Shown one piece after another: positions 1 through 9,585 of a DNA stretch of 64,000 bases. Where the stretch lies: positions 6,229,001 through 6,293,000 of the forward strand of contig NZ_CP159992.1 in assembly GCF_040702995.1 (NCBI RefSeq), written 5' to 3'. Position 1 is the first letter of the stretch. Each line of letters opens with the position of its first letter. The translations under genes were made by a program, and so were the position numbers. The notes below the pieces were generated by a model. It saw only the letters and a program-made list of their open reading frames with translations. It had not been told where the DNA came from and ran no database searches. This DNA comes from Paenibacillus sp. AN1007. Lineage in GTDB: Bacteria; Bacillota; Bacilli; Paenibacillales; Paenibacillaceae.

Positions 1-924
1 GATACCCGGAAGCTTTCTCCACTCCATACCTCTGTTTCCGCTTCACAGCTTCGAGTGGTGTTTAATCGGGATCTACATGCAGCGCAGCGGGCGAAAGCCT
101 CATTTCCCACTTCGGCAGCAGCCGTGCATGCTGAATCCTTGGCCCTCGGCTCTGCCAATTCCTCGGTTTTACCGTTTATGTGGGGGGAGTGCAGTCGATT
201 AGCGTTAACTGATATTCAGGTCCAGCATGAGGCGGAGGGGCCTTATTCTCTTCGGGATGTGACGTTCCAGCTGACCGGTCTTGGTAAGATTGGAATTATT
301 GGTGCCAGTGGAGCTGGAAAATCAACGCTGATCGATATACTGGCGGGGTTCCAAACCCCGACGGCCGGACAAGTGCTGGTCAATGGACAGCATCTGAATC
401 CGGATCTGCTTGAGTCTTGGCGTAGTCAGACGGCGGCAATCCCGCAGCATCCGTATATTTTCAGCGGTTCGATTGCGGATAACATTCGTTTCTATATGCC
501 TGATACATCCGATGCCGTAGTGGCACAAGCTGCACAGGCTGCGGGGTTAACGAAGCTGCTTTCGTCTTTACCAAATGGACTGCATGAACAGATTGGTGCA
601 GGAGGAAGACAGCTCAGCGGGGGGCAGGAACAGCGTGTGGCGCTGGCAAGAGCTCTGCTCAGTGAACGCCGCATTCTGCTGCTCGATGAACCTACAGCGC
701 ATCTGGACGTAGAGACTGAATATGAGTTGAAGCAGACGATGCTGCCGCTGTTCGAGGGCAGGCTTGTTTTTCTGGCCACGCATCGTCTGCACTGGATGCA
801 GCATATGGACCGAATTATCGTTATGGAAGGCGGCACGGTGGCAGAGATCGGAACACATCAGGAGCTGCTTGCAAGACAAGGAGCATACTATCAAATGATT
901 CAGGCGCAGATGGAGGCGATATGA
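1..924 (+). CDS. cydD: CydD, C-terminal part (ABC exporter subunit, cut by window start)
   Basis: The frame is open from base 1, so this is the 3' part of a longer gene. What remains is a complete ABC ATPase domain: Walker A GASGAGKST near 301-327, signature LSGGQ near 613-627, and Walker B ILLLDEP near 674. CydDC is a heterodimeric inner-membrane exporter needed to assemble cytochrome bd oxidase; it moves thiols and/or haem-related compounds. The identity rests on the following gene, which has the CydC architecture and begins two bases after this stop. The membrane domain lies outside the window. A GTG at 55 is an internal codon, not a supported start. Confidence 0.8.
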   Translation, partial: DTRKLSPLHTSVSASQLRVVFNRDLHAAQRAKASFPTSAAAVHAESLALGSANSSVLPFMWGECSRLALTDIQVQHEAEGPYSLRDVTFQLTGLGKIGIIGASGAGKSTLIDILAGFQTPTAGQVLVNGQHLNPDLLESWRSQTAAIPQHPYIFSGSIADNIRFYMPDTSDAVVAQAAQAAGLTKLLSSLPNGLHEQIGAGGRQLSGGQEQRVALARALLSERRILLLDEPTAHLDVETEYELKQTMLPLFEGRLVFLATHRLHWMQHMDRIIVMEGGTVAEIGTHQELLARQGAYYQMIQAQMEAI

Positions 925-925
925 G

Positions 926-2923
926 ATGAGATCAGGACATCCTAGGGAGGAGACAGAACACAGCAAACATCTTAAAAACAGCTGGATTGCTCCATATGCA
1001 GCACAGTACCGCTGGCGGTTTATCGGTGCGATTGCGCTGGGTACGTGTGCGGCTCTCTGTGCGGTCATGCTTCTTTTTACCTCCGGATATCTGATCTCCA
1101 AGTCTGCGCTGCGTCCTGAGAACATTTTAATGGTGTACGTTCCGATTGTTGGCGTACGTGCCTTTGGTATCTTTCGCGCTGTATTTCGATATGCAGAGCG
1201 CCTGGCAGGACATGATGCTGTTCTGCGTGTGCTGGCAGATCAGCGGGTGAAGCTGTATCGTATTTTAGAGCCGCAGGCCCTGTTTTTGCGTTCGCGTATG
1301 CAGACCGGAGATGTACTTGGCGCGCTTGCCGATGATGTCGAACGTCTGCAGGATATCTATCTGCGCACCGTATTCCCGGCGGTTACTGCGCTTGTGATCT
1401 ATGGCGCGGCCGTGCTGGCTTTTGGCAGTATTGATCCGATGTTTGCGATGTGGATGGCGCTGTACATGTTATTTATTGCTGCGGTCCTTCCGGCAATTTC
1501 TTTGAAATTAACCTGGGCATGGCGTATACAGCTCAAAAAAGAAAACAGCAGCTTGTATACCCGTCTGACCGACGGGGTGCTTGGGCTTGGGGACTGGATT
1601 GCCAGCGGCAGAGCGGCAGCTTTTGTGCAGTGGCAGGAAGAGGATGAGGAACAAGCAGACCGGATTCGCCGCAGATTAAGGCGCTGGAGCCGCTGGCGGG
1701 ATTTCATCGCCCAATGTGTCATTGGGCTGATGGTTGTTTCGGTAACCATCTGGGCAGGACAAGCGGCATCTGCTGCCCAGCTGCCTGCGGTGATGATTGC
1801 GGCGTTTGTGCTGGTTCTGTTCCCGCTAACAGAATCACTGCTGCCTGTAAATGACGCACTCGGGCATGTGCCGGACTACCGTGAATCCTTGGATCGGCTG
1901 AACCGACTGGAAGGGCCGGAGGAGATGGCGAAATCCAACTCCAAGGAAACAGCATCCTCACTGACAAACAGCATGGATAGAAGCAAGGGTGAGAACAAGG
2001 ACGGGGACGACCATTGGGGAGGATTGAAGAAGTCTCAGAGAACTGCTCTTCATTCTGAACAGCGAGCTGATTCGGTTGGTGGACAGCGGAATGATGAGAC
2101 AGCTGCAGCGCATGGACGGATTCGGCTGCGAATTCCGCCGAAGCTGCGTGCAGATATAGTAATCGAGCAGGTGAGCTATCGTTATGAAGCAGAGGGAGAG
2201 TATGCCATTCGGGATATCTCGCTGCATCTGCCTCAAGGTAAGCGCGTGGCCATCCTCGGGCGCAGCGGCGGTGGCAAATCCACGCTGTTGAAGCTCATAC
2301 AGGGTGCGCTGTCTCCTTCATCCGGTAAGGTGCTGATTAATGAGCTGCCGGTGGAAATGCTTGGCGAGAGTGTAACTGAAGTGGTTGCGGTGCTTAATCA
2401 GAGCCCGCATCTCTTCGATACCACGGTTGCGGGGAATCTGCGCATTGGCCGTCCAGATGCGACGGATGAGGAGATTCAGCAGGCAGCTGCGCAGGTCGGT
2501 CTCGCTGATCTGATCGAATCTTTACCGCAGGGGTATCATACCCCGATGCTGGAGACGGGATTGCGCTTCTCTGGCGGAGAACGTCAACGGATTGCACTAG
2601 CACGTGTGCTGCTGCGGAAGACCCCTGTTGTCATTTTTGACGAGCCGACGGTAGGGCTTGATCCCGTAACAGAACGCGCACTGATGCGCACCATGCTGGA
2701 CAGCCTGCAGGGCAAAACATTGATCTGGGTCACCCATCACCTGATTGGTGCGGAGAAGATGGACGAAATTGTGTTTGTGGAAAACGGAAACATCGTCATG
2801 CAGGGTTCTCACGAACAGCTGCTGGCTCGGGAAGAGCGATACCGTAGGCTCCTTGAACTGGATCGGCCCGGATGGCTGGATCGGCAGCGAAATGCACCGC
2901 TGCCGCCCGCCGCTTCGAAATAG
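926..2923 (+). CDS. cydC: CydC, cytochrome bd assembly ABC exporter subunit
   Basis: An ABC half-transporter with an N-terminal membrane domain (about residues 20-310) and a C-terminal ATPase: Walker A GRSGGGKST, signature FSGGE, Walker B VVIFDEPT. It pairs with CydD to export substrates needed for cytochrome bd maturation. The start is the ATG nine bases after GGAGG at the end of cydD, so the two are translationally coupled. At 665 aa it is longer than the usual 550-590. The excess is a polar, low-complexity linker at about residues 330-405 between the two domains. A Rho-independent terminator follows at 3031. Confidence 0.85.
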   Translation: MRSGHPREETEHSKHLKNSWIAPYAAQYRWRFIGAIALGTCAALCAVMLLFTSGYLISKSALRPENILMVYVPIVGVRAFGIFRAVFRYAERLAGHDAVLRVLADQRVKLYRILEPQALFLRSRMQTGDVLGALADDVERLQDIYLRTVFPAVTALVIYGAAVLAFGSIDPMFAMWMALYMLFIAAVLPAISLKLTWAWRIQLKKENSSLYTRLTDGVLGLGDWIASGRAAAFVQWQEEDEEQADRIRRRLRRWSRWRDFIAQCVIGLMVVSVTIWAGQAASAAQLPAVMIAAFVLVLFPLTESLLPVNDALGHVPDYRESLDRLNRLEGPEEMAKSNSKETASSLTNSMDRSKGENKDGDDHWGGLKKSQRTALHSEQRADSVGGQRNDETAAAHGRIRLRIPPKLRADIVIEQVSYRYEAEGEYAIRDISLHLPQGKRVAILGRSGGGKSTLLKLIQGALSPSSGKVLINELPVEMLGESVTEVVAVLNQSPHLFDTTVAGNLRIGRPDATDEEIQQAAAQVGLADLIESLPQGYHTPMLETGLRFSGGERQRIALARVLLRKTPVVIFDEPTVGLDPVTERALMRTMLDSLQGKTLIWVTHHLIGAEKMDEIVFVENGNIVMQGSHEQLLAREERYRRLLELDRPGWLDRQRNAPLPPAASK

Positions 2924-3030
2924 TCGGCGGCTCCGAAGGGGCCTGCCTATCCGTAAGGCGACCCGGTGCGCTTATTAGAGCTGACAAAAAAATCCCGAAG
3001 TTAACCGCTAATCATATATGATTTATGGGC

Positions 3031-3062
3031 AAAAAGACGAAGCAGTCCTGCTTCGTCTTTTT
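3031..3062 (+). terminator. Terminator after cydDC
   Basis: A near-perfect hairpin, AAAAAGACGAAGCAG-TC-CTGCTTCGTCTTTTT, ends in a T run and lies about 105 bases after the cydC stop. Confidence 0.9.
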
Positions 3063-3302
3063 GGTATTCGCGGCAGCTTTTCGCAGCTCGCTAAAACTCT
3101 CTATCTGCCCATGCAGCGCTCATCAAGTGGTGACGGTCATGCACTTCTCACCCATATACCGAAAATTATGCACTACCTGTCTAAGTACTGACTAGTGTCA
3201 ATGGACAGGGTACTTGCTTTCGTTAGGAGTATGAAGGATAGACAAATACAGTCTATCGACCTGTATGGTCGGCTGAGCATCGTTACCTTGAATAAATCTG
3301 GG

Positions 3303-3498
3303 CTAACGATCTCAGATGACGCTATTTGGTGCATTTTAGCCCTTTTCAAAACCTAACGATTCTGAGAAACGTTATTTTGCACGTTTTAATCCGAAAAAGA
3401 CCTTAAATCAGCCTTTTTGGTTCAAATAACGTTCCTGGTAATCGTTAGAATATTTAATAAGCCGGAATCCGCTAAATAAGGCTTCCGGGAATCGTTAG
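3303..3498. repeat. Dispersed four-arm palindromic repeat, copy 1
   Basis: Four related 25-bp arms lie at 3303-3327, 3353-3377, 3424-3448 and 3474-3498. Arms 1-2 read CTAACGAT...ATTT; arms 3-4 are their reverse complement, ending in ATCGTTAG. Arm starts are spaced 50, 71 and 50 bases. A weaker extra arm ends at 3554. The same layout recurs near 32.4 and 47.6 kb. It fills most of the gene-free stretch 3063-3651; I see no ORF there. Confidence 0.85.
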
Positions 3499-3654
3499 AC
3501 TACCTAGAGAGCGTTAGACTGCCTGGAGAGCATTTGATTACTGGTAATCGTTAGCTGTGAGGAAGAGGAAGGAGACGGGGCAGTTGGCGCCAATCCGCCC
3601 TTCCCTTCCCCGCTTACTAACTCATCCTCTTCTTCCTCCGTAGAACTGCCTCAC

Positions 3655-4677
3655 TTACTGATACGCCAGCAAAGTGCCGCAGGATCGGCGCAGCACCAGC
3701 TCCGGCTCTACTTTGATACAGCGGTTGTCCATCTGTTTATTCATCAGGTCAAACAAAATCATGGCAGCAAGACGCCCGATTTTGTCGGTGTCCTGCTTCA
3801 CAGTGGTCAGCGGCGGGTCGCTGTAGCGGCAGGCTTCGATGTCGTCGCATCCTGCAACAGCGATATCCTCCGGAACACGCAGTCCAGCCTCTTTAAAGGC
3901 ACGTACTGCTCCAAATGCAAGCAAATCCGTAGCAGCGAATACAGCACGCGGCAGAACATCTGCTGTCAGCAGCTGTTTGGCTGCTTCGTACCCGTCAGCA
4001 GCAGCATAATCTTTACTGTATACCATCCATTCAGGTCTCTCTTCGAGACTAAACTGCTTTAGTGATTGCTGGAAAGCCTTCTCCCGCTGCTGCATTACGA
4101 GAGAGGCACGCTGGAGCCCGATAAACCCGAGTTCCCGATATCCGTTCATGTAAAACTGTTCTACCACTTTGGTCGAAATTTTTTCGTTATCAGACATAAT
4201 GTAACAGGAGTTCTGTCCTGTCAGCTCGATATCTATCCCTATGCACGGGATGGGACTGGAATCAAGATCGGATACACTGCTCTCCACCTCATCACCCGCG
4301 ATAATAATACAGCCATCTACTTGAAAATATTTGGACCGTGCCAGGTAATCTTCCCCCTGATCAAGGAACTTCTCGTTGGAAAAGAAGAGCAGATCATAGC
4401 CTAACAGGCCAATCTGTTTTTTGAAGGCATTAATGACCTCTACAAAGAAAGGGTGGCTGAAATCTACATTCAGTTTTCCCGCAAATACAACACCAACCAG
4501 ATTGGATTTTTTGGTCGCGAGCGTTTTGGCTGAAGAGGAAGGGCGATAACCAGTCTCCTCCATAATTTTAAGCACGCGTTGGCGTGTCTCTTCACCGATG
4601 TCAGGGTAGTTGTTAATGATTTTGGACACCGTTGCAACAGACACGCCGGCTAAACGAGCTATCGTTTTGATATTCAT
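3655..4677 (-). CDS. LacI-family transcriptional repressor
   Basis: A LacI/GalR regulator: an N-terminal helix-turn-helix (IARLAGVSVATVSKIINN) followed by a periplasmic-binding-protein-like sugar sensor domain. The start is the ATG at 4677, preceded by GAGG; an in-frame ATG 75 bases upstream would add residues foreign to the family. It is divergent from a sugar ABC operon and is probably its repressor. A palindromic site of TTTCGT type sits 20 bases upstream of its own start and a better one sits before the transporter, which fits control of both genes. The effector sugar cannot be read from the sequence. Confidence 0.9.
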   Translation of the reverse strand: MNIKTIARLAGVSVATVSKIINNYPDIGEETRQRVLKIMEETGYRPSSSAKTLATKKSNLVGVVFAGKLNVDFSHPFFVEVINAFKKQIGLLGYDLLFFSNEKFLDQGEDYLARSKYFQVDGCIIIAGDEVESSVSDLDSSPIPCIGIDIELTGQNSCYIMSDNEKISTKVVEQFYMNGYRELGFIGLQRASLVMQQREKAFQQSLKQFSLEERPEWMVYSKDYAAADGYEAAKQLLTADVLPRAVFAATDLLAFGAVRAFKEAGLRVPEDIAVAGCDDIEACRYSDPPLTTVKQDTDKIGRLAAMILFDLMNKQMDNRCIKVEPELVLRRSCGTLLAYQ

Positions 4678-4696
4678 ATATATACATCCCTCAAGT

Positions 4697-4712
4697 TCTA
4701 AACTAGTTTCGT
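4697..4712. promoter_or_regulatory. Candidate LacI operator before the repressor gene
   Basis: TCTAAA-CTAG-TTTCGT is an imperfect inverted repeat matching the stronger site at 5108. Its position just upstream of the repressor start suggests autoregulation. Confidence 0.5.
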
Positions 4713-5065
4713 AGATTTCGGCTCTGTCTTTTTTACGCTTTCCTGCCAACATTCTATGTCACAACTACCAGAGAGTCAATAACGGAAGGGGGGATAATCA
4801 AGGTGATTATGATATGTATAGATATATTTCAATCTTTTAATCTGCAATACTACGAAAATGATAAGCTATTTTAGTGAAATTACACCATTTTTACGAGAAT
4901 TTCAAGTGTGGTTTGATAGGGAAATAGAATAAGCAAACATGGAAAATTACAGCTGCTGGTTATTTGGTTTCGTAAATTGCACTTGAATTCTTCTTCAGTA
5001 TACCTTCAAATTTCCTTTTGTGATGCGGTTTTCGCCTAATAAATTGTAAAAATTCAAATAAACTA

Positions 5066-5094
5066 TTTACAAATTTATCAGGTGAAGTCATAAT
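5066..5094 (+). promoter_or_regulatory. Probable sigma-A promoter of the sugar transporter operon
   Basis: TTTACA, 17 bases, CATAAT, placed so that transcription would start near 5101 and run straight into the palindromic operator at 5108. The rest of 4753-5163 is AT-rich and has no gene. Confidence 0.5.
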
Positions 5095-5107
5095 GAGGGT
5101 GTGATTA

Positions 5108-5123
5108 ACGAAACTGATTTCGT
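5108..5123. promoter_or_regulatory. Candidate LacI operator before the ABC operon
   Basis: ACGAAA-CTGA-TTTCGT has perfect 6-bp arms, just downstream of the predicted promoter. The half-site TTTCGTAAATT recurs at 4968-4978. LacI-family operators are palindromes of this size. Confidence 0.6.
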
Positions 5124-5163
5124 AAATTGACAAATCAATCTGGAATGGTTGGGGGAAAGCGAT

Positions 5164-6507
5164 ATGAAGAGAAAGATTTTATCTATTACACTTGTAACCG
5201 CTTTACTGTTTGTGCTTGCAGCCTGCGGCAGTGCTTCCAAAGACTCGGATGGGAAAGCATCTACAGATGGAAGCAAAAAAGTGACGTTGAAGATCATTCA
5301 TTGGCAGCAGGAGAATATCAACAACTACATCAAAGAATTCAATACAAAATTTGAAGCAAAGTACCCGGATGTGAAGGTTGAGTACACGACAGTTCCAGCG
5401 GATGCAACTTACGATCAATTGATGCAGACGCGCATGAATGCGGGTACTACAGGCGATGTAGATATCATCCCGCTCAAGTCCAGCTTTGTTGGTGCTCCTC
5501 AGGACTGGTCTAAGGGCGCGGCTGATCCGATGTGGAAGCAGTGGATTGATGCAGGGCTGATCAGTGATCTGTCAGGCCAGGCCTTTATCAAAAATTATAA
5601 TGAAGTTGATGTGCAGAACGCGATGACGTACAACGACAAAGTGTACGGTGTCAATATGGGTAAAGTGGCATTTACGGGCCTGTTCTATAATAAAGACCTT
5701 TTCGCCAAATATAATCTGCAGGTACCTGCAACGTGGGATGAACTGCAGAATGTGATCAAAGTATTTAAAGACAACGGCGTAGAAGCACTCGGCTTTGCAG
5801 GTAAAGATGTTTGGCCGATCGGCCTTGCGGTGCAGGGACTTCAAGCCTCGATTCATGACGACCAGCTGAGCTACATCAAAGGTCTGTGGACAGGACAAAC
5901 CAAGCTGACTGATCCGGTACAGATTGAAGTACTGCAGAAAGCTCAAACGCTGATGAACAGTGCAATGCCTGGTTTCATGGGAATTGATTATGGAACACTG
6001 CCAAGTCTGTTTGCCACAGGTAAGGTGGCGATGATTGCTGACGGTACGTGGGATGCAACGACGATTCAAGCGGCTAACCCTGAACTGAAATTTGGTTATT
6101 TCCCGATTCCGGGCAGCAATGATGCGGCAAAGAACAAGGATTTAGCTGGTAAATACGATATGACCTGGATGGTTGTAGATAAGTCACCGAACAAGGATTA
6201 TGCAATGAAATGGCTTGAAATGCTGTCAGAGAAAGATAACTACACGGATTTTGTCAATGCAGCCGGATTCCTTCCGACACAGCCTGATGTCGAGATCAAG
6301 AGCGAATTCATCAAGGACATTCAGCCATATCTCGAGAACTTTAAGCTTTCATGGGATCAGCTGTTCATTAACCGTCAGAACGTAGGACAGTACATTGCAG
6401 AGTCCAGCGTTCATGCTGAGATGCTCAAACCAGCCGGACCAATTGCAGCACCGGAGGAACTTGCGAGCAAATCACAAGCAGACTGGGATGCAGCTGCTCC
6501 GAAATAA
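5164..6507 (+). CDS. Sugar ABC transporter substrate-binding lipoprotein (CUT1)
   Basis: A 447-aa extracellular solute-binding protein of the carbohydrate CUT1 class. The N-terminus is a lipoprotein signal with lipobox LAAC and Cys at residue 21, so it should be anchored to the outer face of the membrane. The start at 5164 follows a G-rich ribosome site; the in-frame codon 15 bases earlier is less likely. It is the first gene of an operon with two permeases and no ATPase, so it probably uses a shared MsmX-type ATPase encoded elsewhere, as is common in Bacillales. The sugar is unknown. Confidence 0.9.
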   Translation: MKRKILSITLVTALLFVLAACGSASKDSDGKASTDGSKKVTLKIIHWQQENINNYIKEFNTKFEAKYPDVKVEYTTVPADATYDQLMQTRMNAGTTGDVDIIPLKSSFVGAPQDWSKGAADPMWKQWIDAGLISDLSGQAFIKNYNEVDVQNAMTYNDKVYGVNMGKVAFTGLFYNKDLFAKYNLQVPATWDELQNVIKVFKDNGVEALGFAGKDVWPIGLAVQGLQASIHDDQLSYIKGLWTGQTKLTDPVQIEVLQKAQTLMNSAMPGFMGIDYGTLPSLFATGKVAMIADGTWDATTIQAANPELKFGYFPIPGSNDAAKNKDLAGKYDMTWMVVDKSPNKDYAMKWLEMLSEKDNYTDFVNAAGFLPTQPDVEIKSEFIKDIQPYLENFKLSWDQLFINRQNVGQYIAESSVHAEMLKPAGPIAAPEELASKSQADWDAAAPK

Positions 6508-6543
6508 CAAGGAAGTCCTGCTTCTTGATGCAGCTGTAACATG

Positions 6544-6616
6544 AACCGGAATAGCGCTTGGGGTCGGAGCCTTCAGGCCAGCCCATATCAAGTAAAGCTG
6601 TTATTCCGGTTTTTTG
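6544..6616 (+). terminator. Hairpin between binding protein and permease genes
   Basis: AACCGGAATA at 6544 pairs with TATTCCGGTT at 6602, followed by Ts. The loop is long, about 48 bases. It lies between the binding-protein stop and the first permease and could lower permease expression relative to the binding protein. Confidence 0.5.
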
Positions 6617-6643
6617 TTTTACCCGATGAAAGGTGTGAGGACG

Positions 6644-7537
6644 ATGTATCCGTTTGGAAAAGGGAAGGCACGGCTGATTCCTTATCTGTATTTGAGCATA
6701 CCGCTGCTGCTTTATGTCGTGTTTGGCTTTGGCCCATCACTCGTGACTGTGTTGTTTTCGTTCACAGATGCAACAGGTGTGCGTGGACAGGAATGGAGCT
6801 TTGTTGGCTTCGAAAATTATAAAACTTTTTTTGGCGCATCCAATGCGGGGGATCGATTGGATGCAATTGGCCGATCTTTATATTTTGCGTTTGCTGTGGT
6901 CATCATCCAGAACGCAGTCGGCCTGTTCATGGCCATTCTGATTAACAAAAAGCTTCGCGGCGACAAGCTGTACCGTGCGGTATTCTTTTTGCCTGTTGTA
7001 CTTGGTGTAACAGTCTCTGGACTGATCTGGCAGCTCGTAGCCAATCCGCTCGGCGGGCCGGCACAGTCCATTCTGAATTTCTTCGGCACCAGTTCCAACT
7101 TTTTCGGAGATTACAATATTGCCTTTGAGTTAATTATTTTCGTGCAGATCTGGATGTATATGGGGTACTCCATGACCATCTTCCTGGCAGGACTGCAGAC
7201 CATTCCGAATGATTTGTACGAAGCGGGATATATGGATGGTGCATCGGGCTGGAAAGCTTTTACGAACATTACGTTCCCGATGATCGCTCCTTCTTTTACC
7301 GTGAACATGCTGCTGTCCATCATTGGCGCACTGCAGACCTTTGACATTATTTACGTCCTCACTGGCGGTAAATTTAATACAACAACACTGGCGTTTGATG
7401 TTTATGCAACAGCGTTTGGCACGGGTACAGCGGATTATGGTCTGGCTTCTGCGGTAGCGATGATTCAATTCCTGTTTGTATTTACGATTTCCATGGTTGC
7501 CTTGTTCTATCTTCGCAAAAGAGAGGTGGAGGTATAA
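6644..7537 (+). CDS. Sugar ABC transporter permease 1
   Basis: A CUT1 (MalF/UgpA-like) membrane protein with about six hydrophobic segments and the cytoplasmic EAA loop (EAGYMDGAS, about residue 187) that docks the ATPase. The start is the ATG at 6644 after GTGAGG; an in-frame ATG at 6626 lacks a ribosome site. The stop overlaps the next permease start by one base, so the two are coupled. It forms the channel with permease 2 for the substrate delivered by the lipoprotein. Confidence 0.9.
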   Translation: MYPFGKGKARLIPYLYLSIPLLLYVVFGFGPSLVTVLFSFTDATGVRGQEWSFVGFENYKTFFGASNAGDRLDAIGRSLYFAFAVVIIQNAVGLFMAILINKKLRGDKLYRAVFFLPVVLGVTVSGLIWQLVANPLGGPAQSILNFFGTSSNFFGDYNIAFELIIFVQIWMYMGYSMTIFLAGLQTIPNDLYEAGYMDGASGWKAFTNITFPMIAPSFTVNMLLSIIGALQTFDIIYVLTGGKFNTTTLAFDVYATAFGTGTADYGLASAVAMIQFLFVFTISMVALFYLRKREVEV

Positions 7538-8355
7538 TGAAGCAGAGCAGAACGTCAAGAACGATCAGCTATATCATAGTGATGCTGATGCTTGCCCTGT
7601 ACGTCTTCCCTCTGTTCTACCTGTTTAATGTGTCGATGAAAACACAGACGGAGTATTTGCTGAATCCCGTCGCGCTCACGGAAGGCATAAGGCTGGAGAA
7701 CTTTGCCGAAGCATGGACGAAGGGCAGCTTCTCGCAGTACATGTGGAACAGTGTGCTTTATACCGGGATGTCTACACTGCTGACCTTGATTTTGTCCATA
7801 TTTGCAGCTTTCCCGCTTGCTCGCAGGTACGTAAAATTCAGCACGCTGATCTATATTTTCTTTTTGATCTCGATGTATTTGCCGAATCCTCTGATTCCGC
7901 AGTTCTCTTTAATTAATCAACTGGGTCTGTATAATACCCAAACGGGTTACATTTTGCTGAAAACGACGGGCACGGGCATTGCGTTTCTGATGTTTGTCGG
8001 TTATATCAAGTCGGTATCCCGTGAACTGGATGAGGCGGCTGCCATGGATGGGTGCGGGTACACCCGGTATTTGTTTACCATCCTTGTTCCTTTGATGAAG
8101 CCGATCCTGGCAACAGGCATTATTCTCACAGCCATCGGGGTATGGAATGATATCATCGGTCCGACGATTTACTTATCTGATCCGAATTATCAGCCGGTGA
8201 CCAAAGGGTTGTTTACCTTCTATGGGCAGTACATGAATAACTGGCCGCTGCTGGCCTGCGGTATTCTGATTGTGACGCTGCCGCTGGTTGTGCTGTACGT
8301 TGCACTGCAGCGTTTCATTGTCGGCGGAGCAATGGCAGGTGCCGTTAAATCCTAA
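7537..8355 (+). CDS. Sugar ABC transporter permease 2
   Basis: A 272-aa CUT1 (MalG/UgpE-like) permease with about six membrane segments and the EAA loop (DEAAAMDGCG, about residue 167). Its ATG overlaps the stop of permease 1 and is preceded by GGAGG. It is the last gene of the LacI-controlled operon; a strong hairpin follows at 8405. No ATPase or sugar-degrading enzyme is encoded in the operon, so the substrate cannot be inferred. Confidence 0.9.
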   Translation: MKQSRTSRTISYIIVMLMLALYVFPLFYLFNVSMKTQTEYLLNPVALTEGIRLENFAEAWTKGSFSQYMWNSVLYTGMSTLLTLILSIFAAFPLARRYVKFSTLIYIFFLISMYLPNPLIPQFSLINQLGLYNTQTGYILLKTTGTGIAFLMFVGYIKSVSRELDEAAAMDGCGYTRYLFTILVPLMKPILATGIILTAIGVWNDIIGPTIYLSDPNYQPVTKGLFTFYGQYMNNWPLLACGILIVTLPLVVLYVALQRFIVGGAMAGAVKS

Positions 8356-8404
8356 GGTTTTGCACTTGGGAAAACGACCGACTCTGATTCGAGAGATATC
8401 CAAC

Positions 8405-8446
8405 AATAAAGCCACCCTCATTAGAAGACATGAAGGTGGCTTTATT
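8405..8446. terminator. Bidirectional terminator
   Basis: AATAAAGCCACC pairs perfectly with GGTGGCTTTATT. The A and T ends can serve both the permease operon and the converging transferase gene. Confidence 0.85.
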
Positions 8447-8508
8447 GCGTTTCTATTGCAGTAATCCGCGTACGTTCTGGTAAGTGATGCTTGATGAAGC
8501 TTGTTTTT

Positions 8509-9468
8509 CTACATATCCACTAACAACAAAATAATAGAGGAGAGACACAGACAGGTGCTGACCAGATAGAGCACGCCGACCACTTGTTTATGGTTTAAGC
8601 CTGCACGCAGAAGGCGATAATGAGCCTGACTTGCATCAGCCTGATAGATTGCTTTTCCCTGCAGGAAACGTTTGATCACGACAAAAATATTGTCGAAAAT
8701 CGGTACGCCCAGCGCCAGAATCGGAATGAAAATGGACAGCATCGTTGCTTGTTTGAATGCACCGTCGAGTGCAATTACTGCCAGAATGAAACCAAGGAAC
8801 GTAGCGCCTGCATCGCCCATAAATACTTTCGCCGGAGCCTTGTTGTATTTCAGATAACCGAGCGTGACCCCCACCAGTGTGATGGACATGAGCGCAGAAT
8901 CGCTCTGGCCCTTCGTGATGGCTACGATAAACAAGGTAATCGCCGAGATTGCAGATAAACCGCCAGCCAGTCCATCCATGCCGTCCGAGAAGTTAATCAC
9001 GGTGGTTACGCCGAAAATCCAGAGGATCGTCAGAATGAACTGCAGCCAGATGGGCAGCATTACGTATTCTGCATTAAACGGATTTACAAAGCCGGTAAAT
9101 GCAATGCCGGACGCAAAAACGAGCACCGCAGCCGAGACCTGAATGATCATTTTAGGCAGGGCGGGGAAATCTTTACCTTTGGTTTTGTACCAGTCATCAA
9201 TCGTACCAATCGTCAGGAGCAGCATACCACCAGCAATTAGCGCAGCTGTTTCCCAAGTCAATTCTTTTGTCAGGGCAATGTATGTCAGGAAAAATCCAGT
9301 AAATATCGCGTAGCTCGCCGTCAGTGGAATCGGCTGTCTGTGCAGCTTACGCTCCACATCTTCGCGAGGCTTGTCCACAAAATCCAGCCGGTGTGCCAGT
9401 CGGCCCAGCGGCGGAATCAGCAGAACCACGACAGCAAAAGACAATATGAAAGCCAGTATGTAGATCAT
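8509..9468 (-). CDS. MraY/WecA/TagO-family sugar-phosphate transferase
   Basis: A polytopic membrane enzyme of the polyprenyl-phosphate N-acetylhexosamine-1-phosphate transferase family, which loads GlcNAc-1-P or a related sugar onto undecaprenyl phosphate to start teichoic acid or other wall polymers. Family motifs visible are TIDDWY (about residue 88), the Asp-rich NFSDGMDGLAGG (about 158) and FMGDAGATFLGF (about 215). The His-rich motif near residue 280, usually like SHIHHRLL, here reads SQAHYRLL, so two of its histidines are missing. At 319 aa it is somewhat shorter than TagO/WecA. It stands alone; the exact acceptor polymer is unknown. Confidence 0.85.
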   Translation of the reverse strand: MIYILAFILSFAVVVLLIPPLGRLAHRLDFVDKPREDVERKLHRQPIPLTASYAIFTGFFLTYIALTKELTWETAALIAGGMLLLTIGTIDDWYKTKGKDFPALPKMIIQVSAAVLVFASGIAFTGFVNPFNAEYVMLPIWLQFILTILWIFGVTTVINFSDGMDGLAGGLSAISAITLFIVAITKGQSDSALMSITLVGVTLGYLKYNKAPAKVFMGDAGATFLGFILAVIALDGAFKQATMLSIFIPILALGVPIFDNIFVVIKRFLQGKAIYQADASQAHYRLLRAGLNHKQVVGVLYLVSTCLCLSSIILLLVDM

Positions 9469-9585
9469 AAACTCGCTTGGTTCACTCCCATCATCCCATT
9501 TCCTCTTATTATACGAGTTTTACCCGAAATCTGTCGATGTCATTATTGTAACCTGGTGCACCGATCGTGATGCGTCAGACAACGT

